A DNA stretch of 11,904 nucleotides from an uncultured Eubacteriales bacterium (GCA_900556185.1 USNN01000024.1:1-11904); one strand, 5' to 3'; positions 1 through 5,460 are shown, counted from the first letter of the stretch. Program-made: numbers and translations. The notes: generated from the sequence alone by a model not told the origin.

Positions 1-130
1 GATTAGCACTAACATACTCAATATTTATCTTCTTATTACCACCAAAATCACTCTTACCATAATTCTTACCCATATCATTAATAACATTAATATTATTAAG
101 TAAATAGTTCTTATTAATATAAAAATTAAT
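1..130 (-). pseudogene. argS: Arginyl-tRNA synthetase fragment, N-terminal part missing, runs off the left edge
   Basis: This minus-strand frame is open from an in-frame TAA at 149-151 to the window edge. Seen: from about position 130 it reads INFYINKNYL, then a stretch containing GKNYGKSDFGG, then KKINIEYVSAN, and the last base (C) fits the next proline codon. Known: this matches the junction of the ArgRS N-terminal domain and catalytic core (family pattern GFINFY..., YGxSxxGxGxKVxVEFVSANPTG, just before the HIGH motif). A complete ArgRS has roughly 80 further residues before this point. Here the homology stops at GF-INFY, inside a T-tract that is also the terminator tail of the kinase gene, and none of the three upstream frames shows the missing part. 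The only in-frame ATG (71-73) has no Shine-Dalgarno site and would cut into the fold. I infer a truncated gene, a rearrangement junction or an assembly chimera. The family call is confident; the reason for the break is not. Confidence 0.75.
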
Positions 131-157
131 AAAAAAGCACCAATCAATTTATGGTGC
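131..157 (-). terminator. Rho-independent terminator of the kinase gene
   Basis: A 6-bp hairpin (gcacca 137-142 pairing with tggtgc 152-157, 9-nt loop) is followed on the minus strand by a run of six T (131-136). It lies just after the kinase stop codon at 165-167. The T-tract is also where the ArgRS homology begins. Confidence 0.75.
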
Positions 158-164
158 CTTTTTA

Positions 165-1034
165 TTACTCTCTATAATCTTCATTATCTTCTATATAATC
201 GTTAATTGCTTGCAATTTGCCTTTCACAAATCCAGTTTTAATTTGTATCCAGTCTTTGTTATTTTTCATTTCATTTTCTGTCAAGCATATAACATCATCG
301 GTATCTATAATCTGAATTTCACCCGTTTTTAAATCTGCCATTACATTTCTTAGTGTTAAATCGTTATGAAAGATGCCATTTTCAATCAATTCATTTGTGG
401 CAATATTAATATTTTCTAATATGGTTTCTTTTAAGTTGCTAGGCAACTCATTTTCTTCCATATAGGTATATAGGTTAACCATATTTTTGTTGTTTTTTAA
501 TACATAGCCAACACAAACGCCATCTACTAAAACCAGCCCTAGTGGTAAATTGGTGTGCTTAACCTTATCTTGCTTATTAATTGCATTAATTACATAATTG
601 ACTCGTTCTGGATGACTGTATTCTAGTGCTTCAAACAACTCTTTATTATCTTGTTTGCATTGCATTTCTATGCTTTTTAGTTCTAACATTTCTTCAACAG
701 GAATTTCGGTTTTTTGCAAAACCGCTTCACCCATTATTCTACCAAGTTCATTATATCTTGCGTCAGACTTTAATAATTTGTTTAGTAAATCTGATTCCAA
801 CGCTTGCAACCTAGCCTTTTTAATTTCGTTAATTTTCTTTGTAATACTGCCTAATTTATTAAGATTAATATAATTATTATCATTTTCGTAAGCGTCTACA
901 AAATCTTTATAATTAAACTTTATAAGTATGTCGTCGTTTAATTGGTATAACACCCCGAATGAACCAGCACCAACAATTTTAGACTTAGTTGCTAGTTTAC
1001 TCATTTGCCTTGGACTAATAATTAAATTGTTCAT
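165..1034 (-). CDS. Atypical protein-kinase-fold protein
   Basis: A 289-residue protein with the hallmarks of the protein-kinase-like fold. Residues 22-27 (GAGSFG) form a glycine-rich loop. ILIKF at 36-40 supplies the probable ATP-binding lysine K39. HNDLTLRN at 223-230 is a catalytic loop with D225 and N230. DTD at 244-246 replaces the metal-binding DFG. An insertion of roughly 110 residues, largely helical and charged (about 50-160), separates the lysine from the rest of the fold. The HxDLxxxN loop and lack of DFG resemble bacterial small-molecule or Bud32/WaaP-like kinases more than Hanks-type Ser/Thr kinases, so the substrate is unknown. No membrane segment or extracellular domain is visible, so it is probably cytoplasmic. 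The ATG at 1034 follows an AAGGGG ribosome site. It is a single gene with its own promoter and terminator. The kinase fold is well supported; its role is not. Confidence 0.7.
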   Translation of the reverse strand: MNNLIISPRQMSKLATKSKIVGAGSFGVLYQLNDDILIKFNYKDFVDAYENDNNYINLNKLGSITKKINEIKKARLQALESDLLNKLLKSDARYNELGRIMGEAVLQKTEIPVEEMLELKSIEMQCKQDNKELFEALEYSHPERVNYVINAINKQDKVKHTNLPLGLVLVDGVCVGYVLKNNKNMVNLYTYMEENELPSNLKETILENINIATNELIENGIFHNDLTLRNVMADLKTGEIQIIDTDDVICLTENEMKNNKDWIQIKTGFVKGKLQAINDYIEDNEDYRE

Positions 1035-1070
1035 ATCCTAACCCCTTAATTCAATAATTTATAAACTAAG

Positions 1071-1097
1071 TTTATACTACATCCTAGGTTTTGTCAA
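1071..1097 (-). promoter_or_regulatory. Promoter of the kinase gene
   Basis: On the minus strand a perfect TTGACA (1092-1097) is followed by TATAAA (1071-1076) with a short 15-nt spacer. A TAAACT hexamer offset by two bases would give 17 nt instead. The leader to the ATG at 1034 would be about 30 nt. Confidence 0.55.
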
Positions 1098-1150
1098 GAC
1101 CGACTTATACTGCTACTTTTTGCTAAAATTACCATAGTTAAATATTTCGC

Positions 1151-1179
1151 AAAAATAAAAAAGCCATTCTAGGCTTTTT
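1151..1179 (-). terminator. Terminator of tRNA-Gly
   Basis: An 8-bp stem (aaaaagcc 1158-1165 with ggcttttt 1172-1179, 6-nt loop) is followed on the minus strand by a T-rich tail. It lies about 9 nt beyond the CCA end of the tRNA. Confidence 0.75.
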
Positions 1180-1187
1180 CATTTCGC

Positions 1188-1261
1188 TGGAGCAGATGAC
1201 GGGAATCGGACCCGCGTTTTAAGCTTGGGAAGCTCACATTCTACCATTGAACTACATCTGC
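1188..1261 (-). tRNA. tRNA-Gly (anticodon CCC)
   Basis: A full cloverleaf folds on the minus strand. The acceptor stem is GCAGATG/CATCTGC with discriminator U and a genomically encoded CCA (1188-1190). The D arm is GTTC/GAAT with the GG pair in the loop. The anticodon stem TGAGC/GCTTA encloses the loop TTCCCAA, giving anticodon CCC, which reads GGG. The T arm is GCGGG/CCCGT. The T loop reads TCCGATT, so the normally invariant U55 is C (position 1209). All stems pair with only G-U wobbles, so the gene looks intact. Confidence 0.93.
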
Positions 1262-1284
1262 ATATGTTTACTTAAACTAATGCT

Positions 1285-1313
1285 ATTATACACAATTTAA
1301 GCAAACTTGTCAA
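1285..1313 (-). promoter_or_regulatory. Consensus promoter of tRNA-Gly
   Basis: A perfect TTGACA (1308-1313) and perfect TATAAT (1285-1290) are separated by exactly 17 nt on the minus strand. Transcription would start about 17 nt before the mature tRNA. The promoter sits directly behind the greA stop codon and no terminator separates them, so greA transcripts could also read into the tRNA. Confidence 0.88.
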
Positions 1314-1318
1314 CATTT

Positions 1319-1822
1319 TTAAAATTTGGTTATAGGTAAACTATCGTCGTCTTTACCTTTAGTTATCTCTTTTATTTCCACATAATAACTAACGTCATCG
1401 CTAACCTTAACGAATATTTTATCGCCCACGCTATGCCCCATTAAAGCCTTACCTAGTGGTGATTCTTTACTAATAATATTTTCGTCTGGGTTTCTTCTTG
1501 TGGTGGTAGACAAGGTGTACACTTCTTCCTCGTCATCGTCTGGGAAATAAACTTTAACCTTATCAAAAATACCAACAACATTTGGGTTTGAGTTAGTAGT
1601 TATGATTTTTGCCGTGTTTATCATATTTTTTAAATACCTAATACGACTTTCGTTTCTACCCTTTTCTCTTTTTGCCAAATGATATTCGGCGTTTTCGCTT
1701 AAATCACCAAACTCTCTTGCTTCTTTTAGGTTTTTTATTAGTTCTGCTCTTAGAGTAATATCTCTATACTCTAATTCTTCTTGCATTTTCTTTATATCTA
1801 CTTCTGTTAATTCGTTATACAT
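1319..1822 (-). CDS. greA: Transcription elongation factor GreA
   Basis: A 167-residue protein close to the usual GreA length (about 158). GreA enters the secondary channel of stalled RNA polymerase and stimulates cleavage of backtracked RNA. Residues 1-75 form the N-terminal antiparallel coiled coil, with the signature AREFGDLSENAEYHLAK (35-51). D40 and E43 at its tip correspond to the acidic residues that coordinate the catalytic metal. Residues from about 80 form the FKBP-like C-terminal domain, including the family motif SPLGKALMGHSVGD (121-134). A short acidic stretch near the C-terminus (DDD 158-160) and an acidic run DDDEEE (95-100) are slight elaborations. The ATG at 1822 is preceded by an AAAGGGA ribosome site. 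It is divergent from the neighbouring membrane protein gene. Confidence 0.95.
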   Translation of the reverse strand: MYNELTEVDIKKMQEELEYRDITLRAELIKNLKEAREFGDLSENAEYHLAKREKGRNESRIRYLKNMINTAKIITTNSNPNVVGIFDKVKVYFPDDDEEEVYTLSTTTRRNPDENIISKESPLGKALMGHSVGDKIFVKVSDDVSYYVEIKEITKGKDDDSLPITKF

Positions 1823-1845
1823 AACACTTTCCCTTTACGCCTAAT

Positions 1846-1851
1846 AGTATA
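1846..1851 (-). promoter_or_regulatory. Probable extended -10 element of greA
   Basis: On the minus strand TGATATACT gives an extended -10 (TGN followed by TATACT), about 24 nt upstream of the greA ATG. The hexamer 17 nt further upstream is only a weak -35, which is typical of extended -10 promoters. Confidence 0.45.
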
Positions 1852-1879
1852 TCACAATTTATATTAATAATAAACATTT

Positions 1880-1907
1880 TTGAATATATTTTTTCTTTAT
1901 GTAAATA
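1880..1907 (+). promoter_or_regulatory. Possible promoter of the DUF202-like gene
   Basis: TTGAAT (1880-1885) and TAAATA (1902-1907) are separated by 16 nt, which would start transcription just ahead of the TGAGGA ribosome site. The region is so AT-rich that chance matches are likely. Confidence 0.3.
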
Positions 1908-1924
1908 CTTTTTTTGAGGAAATT

Positions 1925-2173
1925 ATGGGATCACTTAATTTAAATGAACATACTGCGATGCTCGCATCTATACGAACATTTTTATCATACGTAAGAACCA
2001 CACTTGTTTGCTTTAGTGTGGCGTTTGCTTTTATGCAACTTAATAAAACCCACCATATTGACGATTTTACAATTTTAATGTTTACTCTTTCTGGCGTGTT
2101 TTTAGTGCTTGGAATATTAACCCTTGTGTGGACTATTATTAAAATAAAAAACATAAAAAATTCTAAAAATTAA
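1925..2173 (+). CDS. Small DUF202-like two-helix membrane protein
   Basis: An 82-residue protein, the only plus-strand gene in the window. The ATG at 1925 follows a strong ribosome site (tgagga, 5 nt spacing). An upstream in-frame TTG would add 15 residues but has no such site. Near the N-terminus LASIRTFLSYVRTTL fits the DUF202 (YidH-like) signature of an RT-F-L-x-W/Y-x-RT motif leading into the first membrane helix. The second helix is about residues 47-72, and the tail is short and lysine/asparagine-rich. Known: DUF202 proteins are small integral membrane proteins of unsettled function. It is transcribed away from greA and converges on mscL. The family call rests on a short motif and the topology. 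Confidence 0.65.
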   Translation: MGSLNLNEHTAMLASIRTFLSYVRTTLVCFSVAFAFMQLNKTHHIDDFTILMFTLSGVFLVLGILTLVWTIIKIKNIKNSKN

Positions 2174-2206
2174 ATAACGGTAGTAATTTACTACCGCTAT
2201 TTTTTT
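2174..2206. terminator. Terminator between convergent genes, possibly bidirectional
   Basis: A 7-bp stem (cggtagt 2178-2184 with actaccg 2190-2196, 5-nt loop), extended past one mismatch by ata/tat pairs, is followed on the plus strand by six or more T. The minus-strand side has a T-rich but interrupted tail, so it may also end mscL, whose stop codon (2205-2207) overlaps the T-tract. Confidence 0.8.
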
Positions 2207-2795
2207 ATTTTTCTTTTAATAAATCTCTAATTTCTTTTAGTAAGTCTGTTTCTGATGGGTTTAATAGTTTTTCTTGGGCTTCCTTTTCAGCCTTAATTCT
2301 ATTTTCTTCATCAAGTTTTTCTTGGGCTTCTTGTTGTCTTTTTGCAACTAATTCATTATAAACTTCGGTTTTATCTCTACCTGTTTCTTTTGCAATTTTC
2401 TTCGCTGTTTTTTTGTCTTCTTGTATTTCCTTTTTGGTTAGGCTAGCAACTTCGCTTTCTAGGTCTTTTAATTTCTTTCTAGATGCGTTTACAAGTTTAA
2501 CCATTACAAATACGCTAATTGCAATAATAAAGAAATCTATAACTGTTTGCAAAAATTTACCATAGTTCCAAGTTAGTCTTACAATTTCGCCATCTTTTAC
2601 TGTTTCTTTTAAAACAATGCTTAATGCATCCAAACTGCTTGCACCAGTTGCCCAGGTTACAAGTGGCATAATTATATCATTAACCATACTAGATACAATT
2701 TTGTTAAAAGCCGTTGCGATAATTAAGCCGACCGCCATATCAAAAACATTGCCTTTAGATATAAAGTCTTTAAACTCTTTAAATAATTTTTTCAT
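2205..2795 (-). CDS. mscL: Large-conductance mechanosensitive channel MscL, extended cytoplasmic part
   Basis: A 196-residue pentameric-channel subunit that opens under membrane tension to release solutes during hypo-osmotic shock. I take the ATG at 2795 as start because MKKLFKEFKDFISKGNVFDM is the canonical MscL N-terminus and an AAGGAG site lies 10 nt upstream; a longer in-frame start 15 codons earlier has no family support. TM1 (about 16-45) carries the conserved AFNKIVSSMVNDIIMPL pore-lining segment. A short external loop follows, then TM2 (about 78-103). The family's C-terminal helix is present as SETDLLKEIRDLLKEK (181-196). About 60 Lys/Glu/Gln-rich, coiled-coil-like residues (113-178) separate TM2 from this helix, making the protein clearly longer than the usual 120-150 residues. 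It has its own promoter. Confidence 0.95.
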   Translation of the reverse strand: MKKLFKEFKDFISKGNVFDMAVGLIIATAFNKIVSSMVNDIIMPLVTWATGASSLDALSIVLKETVKDGEIVRLTWNYGKFLQTVIDFFIIAISVFVMVKLVNASRKKLKDLESEVASLTKKEIQEDKKTAKKIAKETGRDKTEVYNELVAKRQQEAQEKLDEENRIKAEKEAQEKLLNPSETDLLKEIRDLLKEK

Positions 2796-2825
2796 ATCTT
2801 TTGTACTCCTTAATTTATCGCAAGT

Positions 2826-2854
2826 ATTATACCACCACATAAAATATTTTTCAA
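2826..2854 (-). promoter_or_regulatory. Promoter of mscL
   Basis: TTGAAA (2849-2854) and a perfect TATAAT (2826-2831) lie 17 nt apart on the minus strand. A TG one base before the -10 also gives an extended element. The -35 overlaps the T-tract of the preceding terminator. Confidence 0.8.
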
Positions 2855-2882
2855 TAAAAAAAAGTGGGAAAATTATCCCACT
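2855..2882 (-). terminator. Terminator of the two-gene operon 2894-3751
   Basis: A perfect 7-bp stem (agtggga 2863-2869 with tcccact 2876-2882, 6-nt loop) is followed on the minus strand by a run of eight T. It starts 11 nt after the stop codon of the 190-residue gene. Confidence 0.85.
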
Positions 2883-2893
2883 AATTAAAATTA

Positions 2894-3466
2894 TTACGCT
2901 TGCAATACATCATCATATTCGTGTCTTGCAAGACTGGCAACTTTATTTGTATTAAACATAGATCTGCCGGTTGGTGTAACCCAGAACACGCTATTCATAT
3001 TATGCCCGTCTACAAACTTAGCACCAATTGCCACAGCTGAAAAATAGTCTTTACTAGAAACCACAATTGCATTTTGACAATCGTTTGCAATAACATTAGA
3101 ATTCATTCCGCACTTATTTAAATAATTAGAAACGCTTTCTAATTCTGCTTTATTAAAACCTACAAATGCAACAAACTTGCCATTTTTTAATTGCTTCGCT
3201 GAATATTCATTAACTTCGTTTAATTCAGTTTCTAATTTGCCACATGGCATAACCCAAGCAATTCCTTGTAAGCCATTTCTTTCAGCTAAACCAGAACCAA
3301 CTATTGTTGCTCTAACATAATCTTCTGGAGCAACCTTTAAAAAACAAACGCCGTTTCTATCTGGCGACAAGTTTACATCTACAACCTTAGATAGTGTTAA
3401 AAATAGGTCACTTATGTCTTTGCCTTTGTTTGCAACAAATACATTAATTTGTTTTCTGTTTGTCAT
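2894..3466 (-). CDS. Unrecognised 190-aa protein made of two internal repeats
   Basis: I do not recognise the family. Seen: the protein has a two-fold internal repeat with a constant offset of 91 residues. Unit 1 has FV at 10-11, DY 49-50, A53, G57, WV 71-72, P74, G76, N83 and V85. Unit 2 repeats these as FV 101-102, DY 140-141, A144, G148, WV 162-163, P165, G167, N174 and V176. There is no signal peptide or membrane helix, so it is probably cytoplasmic. Each unit of about 80-90 residues looks like a small alpha/beta domain, and the pair could form a pseudo-dimer; this is inference. The ATG at 3466 has a perfect AGGAGGT ribosome site that overlaps the TAG stop of the upstream gene, so translation of the two is likely coupled. 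It is the second gene of a two-gene operon. Confidence 0.8.
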   Translation of the reverse strand: MTNRKQINVFVANKGKDISDLFLTLSKVVDVNLSPDRNGVCFLKVAPEDYVRATIVGSGLAERNGLQGIAWVMPCGKLETELNEVNEYSAKQLKNGKFVAFVGFNKAELESVSNYLNKCGMNSNVIANDCQNAIVVSSKDYFSAVAIGAKFVDGHNMNSVFWVTPTGRSMFNTNKVASLARHEYDDVLQA

Positions 3467-3475
3467 AATTACCTC

Positions 3476-3751
3476 CTATAATATTTCTTGTTCTTCTTCG
3501 TTTATTTCTTCGGTTACGAAAGATACTCTTAGTGGTCTATATAAAAAGTCGTTAGTTCTTTTTACATAATTTTCGGCTACTTTTAGTGCACCAACTAATT
3601 CTCTTTCGCCAACCTTTAAAACGCTATATCTAGCAGAAAGAGTTCGTATATCTTTTACTTCTGCTGAGTTATAATGAAAAGACAACAACTCTCTTTCGAT
3701 ATGTTTTAAGTCTTGCCTTTCGCCCATCATAATTGTTACTAATTTTTCCAT
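3476..3751 (-). CDS. Unrecognised small charged protein, first gene of a two-gene operon
   Basis: A 91-residue protein of unknown family, soluble, with no membrane segment. It is rich in charged residues and looks mainly helical, with an acidic C-terminal tail (EEINEEEQ). I prefer the ATG at 3751, which has a purine-rich GGGGGAAG site just upstream. The in-frame ATG at 3766 would lie only about 10 nt from the predicted transcription start and has no ribosome site. Its TAG stop forms part of the ribosome site of the 190-residue gene, so the two proteins are probably made together and may interact. No catalytic motif is visible. Confidence 0.7.
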   Translation of the reverse strand: MEKLVTIMMGERQDLKHIERELLSFHYNSAEVKDIRTLSARYSVLKVGERELVGALKVAENYVKRTNDFLYRPLRVSFVTEEINEEEQEIL

Positions 3752-3783
3752 TAATTCTTCCCCCATTGTTTATTGGACTGCCT

Positions 3784-3812
3784 ATAATAGCACCAAAACC
3801 AGTTTTCGTCAA
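3784..3812 (-). promoter_or_regulatory. Promoter of the 91-aa/190-aa operon
   Basis: TTGACG (3807-3812) and TATTAT (3784-3789) are separated by 17 nt on the minus strand. The predicted start near 3777 supports the internal ATG at 3751 as the translation start. Confidence 0.75.
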
Positions 3813-3894
3813 GAGTGAAAATTGGGTTTTATTGAATAATTTTGTCTTATTCTAACTAAAAAGACTATTTTACTACTATAATTAAATAATATAT

Positions 3895-3924
3895 AAAAAA
3901 TTCACACAAAAATTGTGTGAATTT
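3895..3924 (-). terminator. Terminator of the 194-aa gene
   Basis: A long perfect stem (core ttcacaca 3901-3908 with tgtgtgaa 3914-3921, extendable by several A-T pairs on both sides) is followed on the minus strand by a T-tract. It starts four bases after the stop codon at 3928-3930. Confidence 0.85.
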
Positions 3925-3927
3925 AAT

Positions 3928-4512
3928 TTACATAGATTCTAAAATATTTTTAGTGTCTTCTAGGTTATCAACAATACCGCATGATACACCGGCTTGGTCT
4001 TGATTTACATAATTTATGTGCATTGGAGAAATAAGCCTTTTATCACCAATTGCCATATCTATATACACAGAACGACCAAGAGATTTGCTTCCAGAGATTA
4101 TAGATATCTCAGACCTATTCATTTGGTCTGCCATAACTGTTAACCCGTATTGCAAGCCTTTTTTGCTTTTTGCAATTATTAAAACAGAGCTATCTACTTT
4201 TGCATTTTTTACATTTCCATCATAATCATAACTAGTTAGTCTGCAAGCGTAATTAGAATAAAAACCGCTTCTATTTACTAATAGTTTTGTGTTATAAACA
4301 CCCTCATATTTTTTAACATCTATAAGTGGTGGAACCTGACCATTTTTTAATATTTCATTATCTAATTTACGCATTTTTTTATACGTATTTCTCGCCATAG
4401 TTTTAGTAGGAACAATTATAAGTAATCCATCCCGAACTACGACATAATTACAGAATTTTAAATAATCTGTATGTTGTTCATTTAACATTTCAAGCACTCT
4501 AAGATTTTTCAT
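3928..4512 (-). CDS. Unrecognised 194-aa protein
   Basis: I do not recognise this protein. It has no signal peptide or clear membrane helix; the most hydrophobic segments are short strands such as LLIIVP (30-35) and VLIIAK (109-114). The pattern suggests a soluble mixed alpha/beta protein. The N-terminal third contains a basic helix (MARNTYKKMRKL), and the C-terminal half has a Gly/Ser-rich stretch, ISGSKSLGRS. No catalytic signature stands out. The ATG at 4512 has a GAGGGG ribosome site 5 nt upstream. It stands alone, with a near-consensus promoter and a strong terminator. Base composition matches its neighbours, so nothing marks it as recently acquired. Confidence 0.75.
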   Translation of the reverse strand: MKNLRVLEMLNEQHTDYLKFCNYVVVRDGLLIIVPTKTMARNTYKKMRKLDNEILKNGQVPPLIDVKKYEGVYNTKLLVNRSGFYSNYACRLTSYDYDGNVKNAKVDSSVLIIAKSKKGLQYGLTVMADQMNRSEISIISGSKSLGRSVYIDMAIGDKRLISPMHINYVNQDQAGVSCGIVDNLEDTKNILESM

Positions 4513-4531
4513 TTTTACCCCTCACAATAAG

Positions 4532-4560
4532 AGTATAACATAGTGCTTTTAATATTTCAA
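4532..4560 (-). promoter_or_regulatory. Promoter of the 194-aa gene
   Basis: TTGAAA (4555-4560) and TATACT (4532-4537) are separated by 17 nt on the minus strand. A TG one base before the -10 makes it an extended element, and transcription would start about 15 nt before the ATG. Confidence 0.78.
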
Positions 4561-4566
4561 TAACAA

Positions 4567-4595
4567 TAAAAAAAGAAGCAAAAATTTTTGCTTCT
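4567..4595 (-). terminator. Terminator of the 161-aa gene, overlapping its stop codon
   Basis: A perfect 22-base palindrome (4574-4595; arms begin agaagcaaa and end tttgcttct) is followed on the minus strand by seven T (4567-4573). The hairpin overlaps the TAG stop at 4594-4596. Confidence 0.82.
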
Positions 4596-5079
4596 AATTT
4601 TCATTAACTGCAGTTTCTGTATATTCTTTTAGCAATTTTCCAGATAGTATTTGCTTGTCTTTATTTTCGTACATATACTGCTGGTGGTTTATATAATCGG
4701 TCTTAAAATATATGTTATATATTTCACTTAAGTTTGCATTATCAAAATCACTGGCTTCTAATTTAAAAGTTTCTAACCCAAACATAAACTTGCACATAAA
4801 TGAGTATACATCATATAGTTCAATATATTTATTGGTTATCTGTTTAATTAAACCTACTTTATTCACCGAATTATTTGATTGCTTAGTTCGCATAAATGGT
4901 TTAAAGATTAATTCCATTCGCTTTAATTTGCTATCGTATTTTTTAATTTGTTTAATTGCTTCGGCTTGAGAAATTTGCCCGCCGAGGTTATTCAAAAAAG
5001 TTTTGGCGACAATAATATCACGAGTAAATTGTGTTCTTGCTCGTTTTTCTATTATGTCATTTTCAAATGAAGTAAGCAT
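4594..5079 (-). CDS. Unrecognised helical 161-aa protein
   Basis: I do not recognise this protein. It is predicted to be largely alpha-helical, with basic and amphipathic stretches such as AIKQIKKYDSKLKRMELI (41-58), many Tyr/Phe/Asn residues and no clear membrane helix or signal peptide. The ATG at 5079 is preceded by a strong GGGGAGGT ribosome site 8 nt upstream. The gene has its own promoter and a tight terminator. It lies next to the XRE regulator gene on the same strand with no terminator between them, so some read-through from the regulator is possible. Nothing in the sequence shows a function. Confidence 0.75.
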   Translation of the reverse strand: MLTSFENDIIEKRARTQFTRDIIVAKTFLNNLGGQISQAEAIKQIKKYDSKLKRMELIFKPFMRTKQSNNSVNKVGLIKQITNKYIELYDVYSFMCKFMFGLETFKLEASDFDNANLSEIYNIYFKTDYINHQQYMYENKDKQILSGKLLKEYTETAVNEN

Positions 5080-5110
5080 ATAGTCCTACCTCCCCAACTC
5101 TATAAAACCA

Positions 5111-5140
5111 ATTATAACCTAACTATGCTTATTTCGTCAA
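5111..5140 (-). promoter_or_regulatory. Promoter of the 161-aa gene
   Basis: TTGACG (5135-5140) and a perfect TATAAT (5111-5116) are separated by 18 nt on the minus strand, in the gap between this gene and the XRE regulator. Confidence 0.75.
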
Positions 5141-5171
5141 GTACAATTCGACAAAAATTGACACTTAAGTT

Positions 5172-5381
5172 TTACGCCCAATCTTCTATCCCCAACAAGT
5201 GGTCTGCAGTGGTATCTAGAACTGCCACCAACTTAACTAATGTGCTAAGCGATGGTTCTCTTGTGCCTTGTTCGTAATTTGCGTAAGCACTTGCGGTTAT
5301 ATCCACAAGTTCTGCCACCTGTTTTTGACTATACCCCATAGCCTTTCTTGCTTCTTTTAGCCTGATACAAAAAACCTTCAT
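5172..5381 (-). CDS. Short XRE/Cro-CI-type transcriptional regulator
   Basis: A 69-residue protein consisting of little more than one helix-turn-helix domain of the XRE (HTH_3) family. Residues 6-16 (IRLKEARKAMG) form helix 1. YSQKQVAEL (17-25) is the first HTH helix, DITASAYANYEQGTREPS (27-44) the recognition helix and wing, and TLVKLVAVLDTTADHLLGI (47-65) the closing helices. The ATG at 5381 has a GGAG ribosome site 6 nt upstream; in-frame starts further upstream have none. With no effector domain it probably binds DNA as a dimer. Its own -10 element is covered by an inverted repeat, which suggests autorepression. It sits between the orphan genes and the end of the conjugative module, a usual place for an element's regulator, but its target is not proven. 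Confidence 0.9.
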   Translation of the reverse strand: MKVFCIRLKEARKAMGYSQKQVAELVDITASAYANYEQGTREPSLSTLVKLVAVLDTTADHLLGIEDWA

Positions 5382-5392
5382 AATTTTCTCCA

Positions 5393-5414
5393 TTTTACAA
5401 CAAAAATTGTAAAA
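5393..5414. promoter_or_regulatory. Inverted repeat, probable operator of the XRE regulator
   Basis: Perfect 8-bp arms ttttacaa (5393-5400) and ttgtaaaa (5407-5414) are separated by 6 bp. The repeat covers the -10 element and the transcription start region of the XRE gene, where a bound repressor would block its own transcription. Confidence 0.6.
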
Positions 5415-5434
5415 AATTTTATGCCATTTGTCAA
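5406..5434 (-). promoter_or_regulatory. Promoter of the XRE regulator
   Basis: A perfect TTGACA (5429-5434) and TACAAT (5406-5411) are separated by 17 nt on the minus strand. The -10 lies inside the inverted repeat at 5393-5414. Confidence 0.85.
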
Positions 5435-5460
5435 CCATTTTTCATCAAATTGTGTAGTTA

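Noticed and set aside
1188..1261. tRNA-Gly 3' end as the attachment site of an integrated element
   Set aside because: I found no second copy of the tRNA 3' end in the window and no integrase next to it.
1897..2154. Minus-strand frame antisense to the DUF202-like gene
   Set aside because: The plus-strand gene has a strong ribosome site, a membrane-protein pattern and a terminator; the antisense frame has none of these.
2617..2955. Plus-strand frame over mscL and the following terminator
   Set aside because: It runs through mscL, its promoter and a minus-strand terminator, and encodes no recognisable protein.
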